33,398 nucleotides of DNA, taken from Pseudobdellovibrionaceae bacterium (GTDB lineage: Bacteria > Bdellovibrionota > Bdellovibrionia > Bdellovibrionales > JAMPXM01). Positions within the stretch are counted from its first letter, which is position 1; the number at the start of each line of letters is the position of its first letter. Positions 7,275 to 14,919 of the stretch are shown piece by piece. The stretch lies in contig JAJTYM010000038.1 in assembly GCA_021463345.1 (NCBI GenBank), forward strand, positions 1 through 33,398, written 5' to 3'. The notes beneath the pieces were generated by a model that saw only the letters and a program-made list of their open reading frames with translations, did no database searches and was not told where the DNA came from. Made by a program: the position numbers and the translations under genes.

Positions 7275-8210
7275 TTAAACCCGACGAGTTGGGGCGGGGT
7301 CCGGTTCGCCGAGGCCGGTTTGGCTGGACATCCAGGCGGCGGCGGCGACCGAGACGAGGATCAGGCCGGCGCCGAGCCATTGCGAGGGCGCGAGCCGCTC
7401 GCCCAGGATCGCGATCGCGAACAGGGTCGCGAAAGGCGACTCCAGGAGATAAAGGAGGCTCGCCACAGAAGGCGAGAGCACTTTCTGCGCGCGGATTTGG
7501 AGGGCGAAAGCGATCACCGTCGAGCCTAGGATCGTGGAGGCCATCCCGCTCCAGGCGAGAGGGCCCCGCGGAAGCAGCGCGCCAGGCTCGAAAAACAGCG
7601 TCGGCAGGCAAAGGGCGAAACCCCATGCGATTTGCCAGAAGTTGAACGTCATCGCCGAGTCGATGCGCGCCGCGATCCGTCCGAACCAGAGGATCTGGAA
7701 ACTCGCCGCCAGCATGCAGGCGAGGGTCAGCAGGTCGCCGACGTTCCAGTCGCCCGCCTGGAATCCGCAGATCAGCGCGGTGCCGACGAGCGCGATCGCC
7801 GCGAACAACCAGTGAAGCCGGTGGAGCCGGCGATTCAAGAACCACCTCTCGAGGGCCGGGACGACGAGCACGTACAAGGTGGTGATGAAGCTGCTCTTGG
7901 TGGCCGTCGTGTAGCGGAGCCCCCAGATTTGGAAAACCAGCGTCAACGCCAGGAAGAGACCGGGGAGGAAGGCGAGCCCGGCTTGGGCGCCGGTCAGGTG
8001 GCGGCGCCACTCCTTCCGGCAAAGCACCAGCGCCAGGAGGATCGCGGCGGCCGCCCCGAATCGCAGGGTGGACACCGCGAAAGGGCCGATTTCTTGAAGC
8101 GCCCAGACGGTCGCGACGAAGCCGAACCCCCAGAAAAGCCCGGCGAACACGAGCTCGGCGATGGCTTGGTGGGCGGCCTGATGGATGGATCGGGGTGGCT
8201 TGGCGCGCAT
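7275..8210 (-). CDS. EamA/DMT-family inner-membrane transporter
   Basis: A 311-residue drug/metabolite transporter-type permease with about ten hydrophobic helices arranged as two EamA repeats. The first repeat begins ELVFAGLFWGFGFVATVWAL, and the second covers about residues 150-290 and ends with LYLLESPFATLFAIAILGERL followed by GAGLILVSV, the usual last two helices. The N-terminus (about 15 polar and basic residues) and the C-terminal tail face the cytoplasm by the positive-inside rule. Substrate cannot be read from sequence; relatives export amino acids, metabolites or drugs. No convincing ribosome-binding site precedes the ATG. A TTGACC lies at the expected -35 distance, but the matching -10 is poor. 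The gene is divergent from glutamine synthetase and convergent with namZ. Confidence 0.85.
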   Translation of the reverse strand: MRAKPPRSIHQAAHQAIAELVFAGLFWGFGFVATVWALQEIGPFAVSTLRFGAAAAILLALVLCRKEWRRHLTGAQAGLAFLPGLFLALTLVFQIWGLRYTTATKSSFITTLYVLVVPALERWFLNRRLHRLHWLFAAIALVGTALICGFQAGDWNVGDLLTLACMLAASFQILWFGRIAARIDSAMTFNFWQIAWGFALCLPTLFFEPGALLPRGPLAWSGMASTILGSTVIAFALQIRAQKVLSPSVASLLYLLESPFATLFAIAILGERLAPSQWLGAGLILVSVAAAAWMSSQTGLGEPDPAPTRRV

Positions 8211-8376
8211 GGATTCCCGAGAGTCGTCGCGCGGCTTGCGGAGGTCAATCGGTTTCAGGCGCGCTCGAGGGGCCTAACTCCATGGAAACGCTCGGCGATT
8301 TTTTGAATCAACCGTTTAAATACTCATGCAATCATTCGCCGCCTGCGCTATCAATTGGGCTCCAAGGAGGTCCTGG

Positions 8377-10593
8377 ATGCCCACTTCGCCCACCAACCGC
8401 GCCGCCGCCGTCAAAGAAGCCTCGAGCCGAGCGCCTCGAGCCTCGAAAGCAACCGTCAACGCCAACGGCCAGCCGCTGAAAGTCAGCGACTATTTCGGCG
8501 AGCACGCGTTCGGATTGAGGGAGTTGCGCGCGAAGCTCAACGCCGACGATTGGCGGATGCTCGAGAACGTGATCGAGCACGGCGAGCCGCTCTCGCCGAG
8601 CCTGGCGACGAGGATCGCGGGCGTCGTGAAAGACTGGGCGGTGGGCCGGGGGGCGACTCATTTCACGCACTGGTTCCAGCCGCAAACCGAATGGACGGCG
8701 GAGAAGCACGACTCCTTCCTGAGCTTCGACGACAACCGCAAGCCGATCGACGCGCTTTCGGCTTCGTTCCTCATGCAGAGCGAACCTGACGCTTCGAGCT
8801 TTCCCTCGGGCGGCTTGCGCGCGACGCACGAAGCGCGCGGTTACACGATCTGGGACCCGACGAGCCCGTTGTTCATCATGGAGTCGGGAGCGACGAAGTA
8901 CCTCTGCATCCCCTCCGTCTTCATCGGCTACAACGGCGAGTTCCTCGATGAGCGCGGGCCTCTCCTGAAGAGCGTGCAAACGCTCAGTGAAAAAGCGACC
9001 AAGCTCCTGCACCTCCTGGGCGAAACGGGCGTGAGCAAGGTCGTCACGACGCTGGGTCCGGAGCAGGAGTATTTCGCGATCGACCGCGCTTGGTATTTGC
9101 AACGCCCGGACCTCATGATGACCGGCCGCACGCTGATGGGCGCGCGGCCGCCGAAGGGCCAGCAACTCGAGGACCATTACTTCGGTTCGATCCCCGAGCG
9201 GATGCAGGCGTTCATGTCGGAGGTCGAATACGAGCTGTACCGCCTGGGCGTGCCGGTCAAGACCCGGCACAACGAGGTGGCGCCCGCGCAATACGAGGCG
9301 GCGCCCGTGTTCGAGGAGGCCGACGTCGCCAGCGACCACAACCAACTGACGATGTCGATCCTCCGCCGTGTCGCCAAGAAACACGATTTCGAGATTCTGC
9401 TGCACGAGAAACCCTTCGCCGGGATCAACGGTTCGGGCAAGCACTGCAATTGGTCGATGGCGGCCAAGGGTTCCAAGCAGGGCGCGAACCTCCTCGAACC
9501 GGGCGAGAACCCGCGCGAGAACGTACGTTTCCTCCTCTTCCTGATGGCGACGCTCAAGGGCGTGCACAAACACGCGGGCCTGCTCCGCGCCGGGATCGCG
9601 AGCGCCGGGAACGATCATCGCCTGGGCGCCAACGAAGCCCCCCCGGCGATCATTTCGGCGTTCCTGGGGCAGGCGCTCTCGCGCGTCCTCGACGAGATCG
9701 AATCGGGCGGTCCCGCCTCGAACCACCCGGTCGCGCCGTACATGGTGAAGGTCGGCATCCTCCACCTCCCGGACTTCACCAAGGACACGACCGACCGCAA
9801 CCGCACGTCGCCCTTTGCGTTCACAGGCAACAAGTTCGAGTTCCGCGCCGTCGGCGGGTCGGCTTCGACCGCGTTCCCGGTGATGCTCCTGAACGTGGCG
9901 GTCGCCGACGGGATCGTCGACGTCACCCGCAGGCTCGAGGCGGAGCTCGCGGCGACGAATGACGTGAAGGCGGCGTGCATGAACGTCGTGCGCGCGCTCG
10001 TCAAGGAGACCAGGGCCGTGCGTTTCGAGGGCAACGGGTATTCCGAGGAGTGGGTTTACGAGGCCGAGAAACGCGGGCTGCCGAACCTGCGCCGGACGCC
10101 CGAAGCGTTGGCGCAGCTGGTGTCGGAAACGACGATCGAGGCGTTCACGAGGCTCGGCGTGTTGAGCGAGAGCGACGTCAACGCCCGCTACCACGTGCGG
10201 CTGGAGGCGTACATCAAACGGATGAACATCGAGGCGCGCACGATGCTCCAGATGGTCGAGACGATGGTCTTGCCGTCGGGTTTCGCGTACCTGAAAGAGC
10301 TCACCGACGGCATCGCGTCCGCGAAAGCCGCTGGCATGGTGGCGCCGCAGGCGGAGATCGCGAGCAAAATCGGCGCGATCCTGATGGACATCCAAGCCAA
10401 ACGCACGGCGCTGGCGACCGCTCTGGCGAAGACCGAAGCGCACGCGGAGGCGGCCGAGCAGGCCAACGGTTTCGCGACCGTCGTCTCGACCGCGATGGAC
10501 GAGACCCGCTCGCTTTGCGACGCGCTCGAGAACGAGATGAGCGATTCGCATTGGCCGCTGCCGCGGTACCGCGAGATCCTGTTCATCAGCTGA
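8377..10593 (+). CDS. glnN: Glutamine synthetase type III
   Basis: A 738-residue glutamine synthetase of the GSIII class, forming glutamine from glutamate, ammonia and ATP as a cytoplasmic multimer. Length and motifs separate it from the roughly 450-residue GSI. Visible class III signatures include HFTHWFQPQTEWTAEKHDSF, the metal/glutamate motif LGPEQEYFAID, MGARPPKGQQLEDHYFGSIP, RHNEVAPAQYE and AGINGSGKHCNWSM. The C-terminus has the long helical extension typical of the class. ATG 8377 is chosen over 8326 because AAGGAGG lies 6 bases upstream, one of the best ribosome-binding sites in the window. The first 40 residues are Ala/Ser/Thr-rich and variable. An intrinsic terminator follows at once. 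No sigma-54 or other nitrogen-control promoter was found in the 166-base upstream gap. Confidence 0.95.
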   Translation: MPTSPTNRAAAVKEASSRAPRASKATVNANGQPLKVSDYFGEHAFGLRELRAKLNADDWRMLENVIEHGEPLSPSLATRIAGVVKDWAVGRGATHFTHWFQPQTEWTAEKHDSFLSFDDNRKPIDALSASFLMQSEPDASSFPSGGLRATHEARGYTIWDPTSPLFIMESGATKYLCIPSVFIGYNGEFLDERGPLLKSVQTLSEKATKLLHLLGETGVSKVVTTLGPEQEYFAIDRAWYLQRPDLMMTGRTLMGARPPKGQQLEDHYFGSIPERMQAFMSEVEYELYRLGVPVKTRHNEVAPAQYEAAPVFEEADVASDHNQLTMSILRRVAKKHDFEILLHEKPFAGINGSGKHCNWSMAAKGSKQGANLLEPGENPRENVRFLLFLMATLKGVHKHAGLLRAGIASAGNDHRLGANEAPPAIISAFLGQALSRVLDEIESGGPASNHPVAPYMVKVGILHLPDFTKDTTDRNRTSPFAFTGNKFEFRAVGGSASTAFPVMLLNVAVADGIVDVTRRLEAELAATNDVKAACMNVVRALVKETRAVRFEGNGYSEEWVYEAEKRGLPNLRRTPEALAQLVSETTIEAFTRLGVLSESDVNARYHVRLEAYIKRMNIEARTMLQMVETMVLPSGFAYLKELTDGIASAKAAGMVAPQAEIASKIGAILMDIQAKRTALATALAKTEAHAEAAEQANGFATVVSTAMDETRSLCDALENEMSDSHWPLPRYREILFIS

Positions 10594-10599
10594 GAGGGG

Positions 10600-10624
10600 C
10601 CGGCCCCAGCCGGGGGCCGGTTTT
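10600..10624 (+). terminator. Intrinsic terminator of glutamine synthetase
   Basis: An 8-bp all-GC stem pairs CCGGCCCC (10600-10607) with GGGGCCGG (10613-10620) around a 5-base loop, followed by TTTT (10621-10624). It begins 6 bases after the glnN stop and reaches into the stop region of the convergent PilZ gene. Confidence 0.8.
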
Positions 10625-11283
10625 CAAACGGCGACGTCGTTGAGGAATTGCACGCCGACGCCGCGTTCTTTTCCGAGCGCGGGCGCGTTTTTTATCCAAA
10701 TGACTTTGGCGTCGAACGAGTGCGTCCCGGCTCGCGACCCGCCGGTGTTCACGAAGTCCAAGCGCAGGCGGCTGCCCACGCGCAGGCTGATGCCCGCGTA
10801 CCGCAGGAACGCGCCGGTTGGCGAGTAGTTCATCATCCGCGATTGCAAGATGAGGCCCGTTTTCTGGTCGAGGATGCGGACCGGTTCGTCTGTGAGGAAG
10901 CGCGGCGCGCACTCGCGGGTGAGCAGCTTCCCCTGCAGCGCCCTTTCGATCAAGCCGGGGAGGGCGTTCGTCCCGAACGGTTCCTGCACGATCACCAGCC
11001 CCCGGACTTCGGAGAGCTCCTGGTAAGCCGGGATCGCGATTTGACGTGTGGCGACTAGGAAGGGCGAATGGACGCGCGCGCGCAGACGACGGACGTCCGT
11101 GGTGAACGAGCTTCCCGCGCGATCGTTGTTGATCAGCACGATGTCGAATTCGGACGTCGGTACGGATTGCAGGTCGGTTGCTTCCATGAGCCGCAACTCC
11201 CGCGCGGAAACGAGATCCAGCCCTTTGAGGGCGTTCGCGAACGAGGACTCGCGCGATGAATTGACCAAACAGACGATCGGCAT
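10624..11283 (-). CDS. Pseudo-receiver/PilZ domain protein
   Basis: A 219-residue cytoplasmic signalling protein. The C-terminal half is a PilZ domain, which in known cases binds cyclic di-GMP: the basic RF..EPVRI segment is followed by MMNYSPTGAFLRY, resembling the family D/NxSxxG motif, and by strands ending GKERGVGVQFLN. The N-terminal half resembles a response-regulator receiver in length and strand/helix order, but where the phospho-acceptor Asp is expected it reads FDIVLINND, and the conserved Lys before Pro-Phe is Gln-Glu (VIVQEPFG). It is therefore probably not phosphorylated. Two in-frame ATGs exist: 11283 has GAGG 9 bases upstream and is preferred, while 11292 abuts that GAGG. The gene lies downstream of the sensor-kinase operon on the same strand, across a 430-base gap. 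Confidence 0.8.
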   Translation of the reverse strand: MPIVCLVNSSRESSFANALKGLDLVSARELRLMEATDLQSVPTSEFDIVLINNDRAGSSFTTDVRRLRARVHSPFLVATRQIAIPAYQELSEVRGLVIVQEPFGTNALPGLIERALQGKLLTRECAPRFLTDEPVRILDQKTGLILQSRMMNYSPTGAFLRYAGISLRVGSRLRLDFVNTGGSRAGTHSFDAKVIWIKNAPALGKERGVGVQFLNDVAV

Positions 11284-11292
11284 GAGTCGCAT

Positions 11293-11716
11293 CCTCGAAC
11301 GGGTGAATGGGCGTCTTGCCGACCGTTAGATCGGTCGAATCTTCACGAAACCCTAGGGTGATTTCAGTGCGTGGCCGGATAGCGGACAAGGGACTCGACC
11401 ATGGGCCGGGGTGGCGGAGCGGAGTGGACTCGGGTTCTCCGGTTTTTGGCGGAGTGATTCCAGGCAGATAGGCCAAAAATTGTCCATCCAATGGTCCTGT
11501 GATTTGATTTTTGTACCAGAAAAGTCAAACCACAAGGGGATCCAAATCAAGACCACCGGCGATCAGAAAGATCTTTCGTTTTGAGCCGCGCCCGAACCTG
11601 CGAAGGAACTCAAGGAAAAGCTTCTCGGAGTTTTGGACCTACTCGTATCAGGATGATGGAGGGGTTCAATTCGAAAGGCCAATGCGAGAGGCTGTCGAAA
11701 CTTCGCCAACGACCGC
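11293..11716. other. AT-richer non-coding region with palindromes and a long hairpin
   Basis: This stretch lies between the hybrid-kinase stop and the PilZ gene, both on the minus strand, and is visibly richer in A+T than its surroundings. Short frames in it lack ribosome-binding sites and recognisable protein features. It contains the palindrome ACCCTAGGGT (11350-11359), GAAAGATCTTTC (11566-11577), an inverted repeat CGACCG/CGGTCG near 11320-11337, and a 15-bp imperfect hairpin (11498-11534). It could hold the PilZ promoter, a small RNA, or both. Confidence 0.5.
11498..11534 (-). repeat. 15-bp imperfect inverted repeat with 7-base loop
   Basis: Bases 11498-11512 pair with 11520-11534 around the loop at 11513-11519. 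As minus-strand RNA the stem has 13 Watson-Crick pairs, one G-U wobble and one C-A mismatch. No T-run follows on either strand, so a simple terminator is unlikely. It is the strongest local fold I found in the non-coding DNA of this window. Confidence 0.5.
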
Positions 11717-13180
11717 CTAATCCGGCGTTTTGAGGGTGACGAAGAACGTGGCGCCCTTGCCTTCCTCGCTTTCGGCGCGGATGGAGCCGCCCCAGGCTTC
11801 GACGATCCGGTAAGACGTCGCGAGACCCAGGCCCGTGCCAACGCCGATGTCCTTGGTCGTGAAAAACGGCGTGAACAGGCGCTTGTGGTTGGCCTTCGAG
11901 ATTCCGGCACCCGTGTCTTCGACGCCGATCTCCACGACGCCGTCGCCGGGTTTGGCGAAAACACGCAGACGGTGCGCCTTTGGCCGGCCGGTTCTGATCT
12001 CGGCCTGCATCGAGTGGAGCGCGTTGACGAACAGGTTCAGGAAAACCTGGTGCAAGGGGCCCGGGGCGGCGAGCACCCGCAGATCTTCTGGCAACTCTTT
12101 GACGATCTCGATCCCGGCTTTCGAGAACTCGTGGCGCATGAGGCTCATCACGCTCGAGATCATCTGGCGGGGCTCGAGGGGAGCGAGTTCGGCCGCCTTG
12201 TCGCCGCGGGCGAGGTTGAGGAGCGAGCGGATCAGCTGAGAGACCCTGTCGATCTGGGCGACGATCACGTCGACGTTCTCCCGCACGACCGGTTCGCCCC
12301 CGGCCTTCATGCCGAGCAGTTCCGCGCGGCCGCGGATCACGCCCAACGGCGTGCCGATCTCATGCGCGAGGCTCGAGGCGAGGAAGCCGATCGACGCCAG
12401 GCGGTCCTGTTGCAGGATTTGCGCCTCCATCTGCACGCGTTGAGAGATGTCGCGGCAAGCGGTGAGCACCGCCGGCCGGCCGCGGAAGCGGTAGGGTTTT
12501 GTGTAGATGTCCAGATGCACCGTGCCTCCGTCGAAACGGCGGGCGAGCACCTGATGCGAGCGCTCGGCGGCGGCCAGGGGCTCGGCGTCGATCAACGAAT
12601 CCTGCAGGAAACTTCCGATCATCTCCGCGGGATCGCCGGCGAAGATTTGCGCCGCGGTGGAATTGACGTCGAGGACGCGCCCATCCTCGTCCAGGACGAA
12701 AATCCCCTCGAAAGCGGCGTCGAAGAGGCTGCGCAGGCTCTCCTCGCGCTCGCGCAAGGCCTCCATGGCCGTCGCGTGCTCCATCGAATAACGGATCGAG
12801 CGCTCGAGGACCTGGGCGGTCAACTGGGTTTTGACGAGGAAGTCGGCGACGCCGGATTTGAGCGCCGCCATGTCGACGTCGAGGTCCCCGTGCCCGGTGA
12901 GCAGGATGAATGGGGCTGGATTCCCCTCGCGCGAGGCCTCGCGGACCAGATCGAGGCCCGTTTGCGGGCCGAGTCGGTAATCGATCAAGTACGCGTCGTG
13001 AACGCCGTCGGAGATGCGGCTCTTGGCCGTCTCGTAGCCGGACTCCCAGTCGAGGACCACGTTCTTGCCCATCGACTCGACGAGGAGGTCGCGGATGATC
13101 AATCGATCGTCGTCATCGTCGTCGACGAGCAGGACGCGGATCGTCTTTCTCGCGCCGGCGGCGGCCAGGGTTCCGTTCAT
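11717..13180 (-). CDS. REC-PAS-histidine kinase
   Basis: A 487-residue soluble sensor kinase without membrane segments. Residues 14-125 are a receiver domain with the acidic cluster at 20-25, phospho-acceptor Asp67 (YLIDYRLG) and Lys117. Residues about 145-255 are a PAS domain (SLFDAAFEGIFVLDEDGRVL). A HisKA dimerisation domain follows with His273 in LAHEIGTPLGVI, then a GHKL ATPase with the N box (LFVNALHSM), G1 (VEDTGAGI), F box (FTPFFTTK) and G2 (GTGLGLATS). An N-terminal receiver on a kinase suggests that phosphotransfer from an upstream kinase modulates it. Its ATG overlaps the stop of the stand-alone receiver gene by 4 bases (ATGA), so the two are translationally coupled in one operon with the PAS kinase upstream. 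Confidence 0.9.
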   Translation of the reverse strand: MNGTLAAAGARKTIRVLLVDDDDDDRLIIRDLLVESMGKNVVLDWESGYETAKSRISDGVHDAYLIDYRLGPQTGLDLVREASREGNPAPFILLTGHGDLDVDMAALKSGVADFLVKTQLTAQVLERSIRYSMEHATAMEALREREESLRSLFDAAFEGIFVLDEDGRVLDVNSTAAQIFAGDPAEMIGSFLQDSLIDAEPLAAAERSHQVLARRFDGGTVHLDIYTKPYRFRGRPAVLTACRDISQRVQMEAQILQQDRLASIGFLASSLAHEIGTPLGVIRGRAELLGMKAGGEPVVRENVDVIVAQIDRVSQLIRSLLNLARGDKAAELAPLEPRQMISSVMSLMRHEFSKAGIEIVKELPEDLRVLAAPGPLHQVFLNLFVNALHSMQAEIRTGRPKAHRLRVFAKPGDGVVEIGVEDTGAGISKANHKRLFTPFFTTKDIGVGTGLGLATSYRIVEAWGGSIRAESEEGKGATFFVTLKTPD

Positions 13181-13602
13181 GGGAGCTCGACGGTTTCGAG
13201 CCAGTAACGCCCCAGCTCGCGCATGGTGGACACGAGCGAACCGAACGTGACGGGTTTCGTGACGAACGAGTTCGAGCCGAGGCTGTAGGTGCGGGACACG
13301 TCCTCTTCGGCTTTCGACGTGGTCAGCACGACCACGGGGATCCGCCGGAACTCGGGGTTCGACTTGATCTCCCTCAGGGCCTCGCGGCCGTCCTTCTTCG
13401 GCATGTTGAGATCCAGCAGGATCAGGCCGGGCTGAGGGGCGTCGGAGTGCCGGCCGCGGCGGTGGAGATAGTCCATGAGATCCTCGCCGTCGACGACGAA
13501 GCGGACGTCTTTGGCCAGACGGTTCTCCTCGAGCGCCTCGCGGATCATGTCGCGGTCGTCGGAGTCGTCGTCGGCGACGAGGATGGTGATCGGTTTCTTC
13601 AT
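13177..13602 (-). CDS. Stand-alone response-regulator receiver (Rcp1/CheY-like)
   Basis: A 141-residue single-domain receiver with no output domain. The acidic pocket is DDDSDD (11-16), the phospho-acceptor is Asp64 in LILLDLNMPKKDG, the switch Thr region is VVLTTSK near 94, and Lys116 is in SFVTKPV. The slightly long loop before the phospho-site and the C-terminal extension (SLVSTMRELGRYWLETVELP) resemble the Rcp1-type receivers paired with phytochrome-like kinases. The ATG overlaps the PAS-kinase stop (ATGA, 13599-13602) with GAGG 7 bases upstream, and its own stop overlaps the next kinase start. It is well placed to carry phosphate between the two flanking kinases; that is inference. Confidence 0.92.
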   Translation of the reverse strand: MKKPITILVADDDSDDRDMIREALEENRLAKDVRFVVDGEDLMDYLHRRGRHSDAPQPGLILLDLNMPKKDGREALREIKSNPEFRRIPVVVLTTSKAEEDVSRTYSLGSNSFVTKPVTFGSLVSTMRELGRYWLETVELP

Positions 13603-14726
13603 TGACGTACCTCGCGCGCGTCGGGGGCCGCGATCGGCAGGGTGATGGTGAACTTGGCGCCCAGGCCCGGTCGGCTTTCGGCCGTGATCGAACCGCCGTG
13701 ACGCTCGACGATCCGCCGGCAGATCGCCAATCCGACGCCGTTGCCCTCGTAGTCGTTGCGGCCGTGCAGGCGCTGGAAGATCGAGAAAATGCGATCCAGG
13801 TATTTTTCCTCGAAGCCGATCCCGTTGTCGGCGACCCAGAGGGTGTGTGCTCCGCTCCCGGTCCCGCCGCCGATCCGGATCTCCGGGGCTCGCTCGCGGC
13901 TGGAGAACTTCAGCGAGTTGCCGATGAGATTCTGGAAGAGCTGCCTCATTTGCAACGGGTCGGCGTTGACGGAGGGCAAGGCGTCGACCTGGATCGTCGC
14001 CCCGGTCTCCTCGATGCGGATCTCGAGGTCCGAGAGCACGTCTTTGACGAGTTGGCCCAGGTCGACGTCGACGAAGGCTTGGCTGCGCGTGGCCACGCGC
14101 GAGAACGACAGCAGGTCGTCGATCAGCGTCTGCATGCGGCGGGCGGAGTTCTGGATCCGGTCGAGGAACATCTGGCCCTCTTCGGGGACGGATGCGCGGT
14201 ATTTGGCCAAGAGCCGGTCGGCGAACGCGAGGATCTTGCGCAAGGGCTCCTGCAGGTCGTGGGCGGCGATCGAGGCGAAGAGCTGGAGCTCCTGGTTGCT
14301 CGTTTCCAGCCGTTTGGCGTACGTCTTCAGCCGCTCCTCGGCGAGTTTGCTTTGCGTGATCTCGTAGCGGATCGAGACGTACTCGTAGGGCTTGCCCTCG
14401 TCGTCGAGAAACGGGACGATGCAGGTGTTGACCCAGTAGTGGGTCCCGTCTTTGGCGCGATTGCGGATTTCGCCTTCCCAGATCCGGCCGCTCGAGATCA
14501 CGCCCCACATCCCGATGAAAAATTCCCGAGGGTGATAGCCTGAGTTGATGATGCGATGGGTTTTCCCGAGCAACTCCTCGCGGTTGTACTTGGAGATTTC
14601 GCAGAATTTGTCGTTGACGTGGATGATCTTGCCGCTCCTGTCGGTGATGGCGACGATGGCGGACTTGTCCAAAGCGTATTTGATGTTGGCGAGCTCACGC
14701 GCCGGCGTGATCGAAGTCAGGGGCAT
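13599..14726 (-). CDS. PAS-domain histidine kinase
   Basis: A 375-residue cytoplasmic sensor kinase. Residues about 15-125 form one PAS domain with PAC motif (IVAITDRSGKIIHVNDKFCE, ending YVSIRYEITQSK). A short coiled-coil linker leads to the HisKA domain with phospho-acceptor His156 in IAAHDLQEPLRKI, a variant of the H box common in kinases that partner Rcp1-like receivers. The ATPase domain has the N box (LIGNSLKFSS), G1 (VADNGIGFEE), F box (IFSIFQRLHGRNDYEGNG) and G2 (GVGLAICRRI). The start at 14726 is supported by AGAGGA 5 bases upstream; frames extending further have no such site. It is the first gene of a three-gene operon and is divergent from the NtrC-like regulator. The PAS ligand is unknown. 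Confidence 0.9.
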   Translation of the reverse strand: MPLTSITPARELANIKYALDKSAIVAITDRSGKIIHVNDKFCEISKYNREELLGKTHRIINSGYHPREFFIGMWGVISSGRIWEGEIRNRAKDGTHYWVNTCIVPFLDDEGKPYEYVSIRYEITQSKLAEERLKTYAKRLETSNQELQLFASIAAHDLQEPLRKILAFADRLLAKYRASVPEEGQMFLDRIQNSARRMQTLIDDLLSFSRVATRSQAFVDVDLGQLVKDVLSDLEIRIEETGATIQVDALPSVNADPLQMRQLFQNLIGNSLKFSSRERAPEIRIGGGTGSGAHTLWVADNGIGFEEKYLDRIFSIFQRLHGRNDYEGNGVGLAICRRIVERHGGSITAESRPGLGAKFTITLPIAAPDAREVRQ

Positions 14727-14821
14727 GGCAATCCTCTGGCACAACGGCTGCAGTGCGACGGCGCGCGGATCGGGCTGGCGTATGATCGCGGCGCGGGCGT
14801 AGCGGGTCGCTCCCGCTTGCA

Positions 14822-14850
14822 TTGACTTATCCATGCTTTGAGCGTTTATA
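14822..14850 (+). promoter_or_regulatory. Candidate promoter of the sigma-54 activator gene
   Basis: TTGACT (14822-14827, 5 of 6 to consensus) is 17 bases from TTTATA (14845-14850); alternatively TATAGC at 14847-14852 with 19 bases. The -10 overlaps the minus-strand -10 at the same place, so the divergent promoters may compete. Confidence 0.4.
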
Positions 14851-14853
14851 GCA
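14845..14853 (-). promoter_or_regulatory. Extended -10 promoter of the PAS-kinase operon
   Basis: Read on the minus strand this is TGCTATAAA, a TGn-extended -10 with 5 of 6 matches. No strong -35 lies 17 bases upstream, which extended -10 promoters tolerate. Transcription would start near 14838, giving a leader of about 110 bases before the ATG at 14726. Confidence 0.45.
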
Positions 14854-14919
14854 AACAGAAACGGCCAATTTGTCCCAATCGCGGGTTGAATTGGCCCATG
14901 CGAGCGCGGGGGACCGGTC

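Noticed and set aside
8303-8331. TTGAAT upstream of glnN as a -35
   Set aside because: No convincing -10 at proper distance; a sigma-54 GG/GC pattern was also sought and not found.
8332-10551. Long minus-strand open frame opposite glutamine synthetase
   Set aside because: Arg/Leu-rich product typical of the antisense of a GC-rich gene; glnN on the plus strand has full family motifs.
11353-11556. 67-codon minus-strand frame in the AT-rich gap
   Set aside because: No ribosome-binding site, it crosses the long hairpin, and its product has no recognisable feature; treated as non-coding.
13603-14508. Upstream extension of the stand-alone receiver frame
   Set aside because: It lies in another frame of the PAS kinase; the real start at 13602 overlaps the kinase stop and has a ribosome-binding site.
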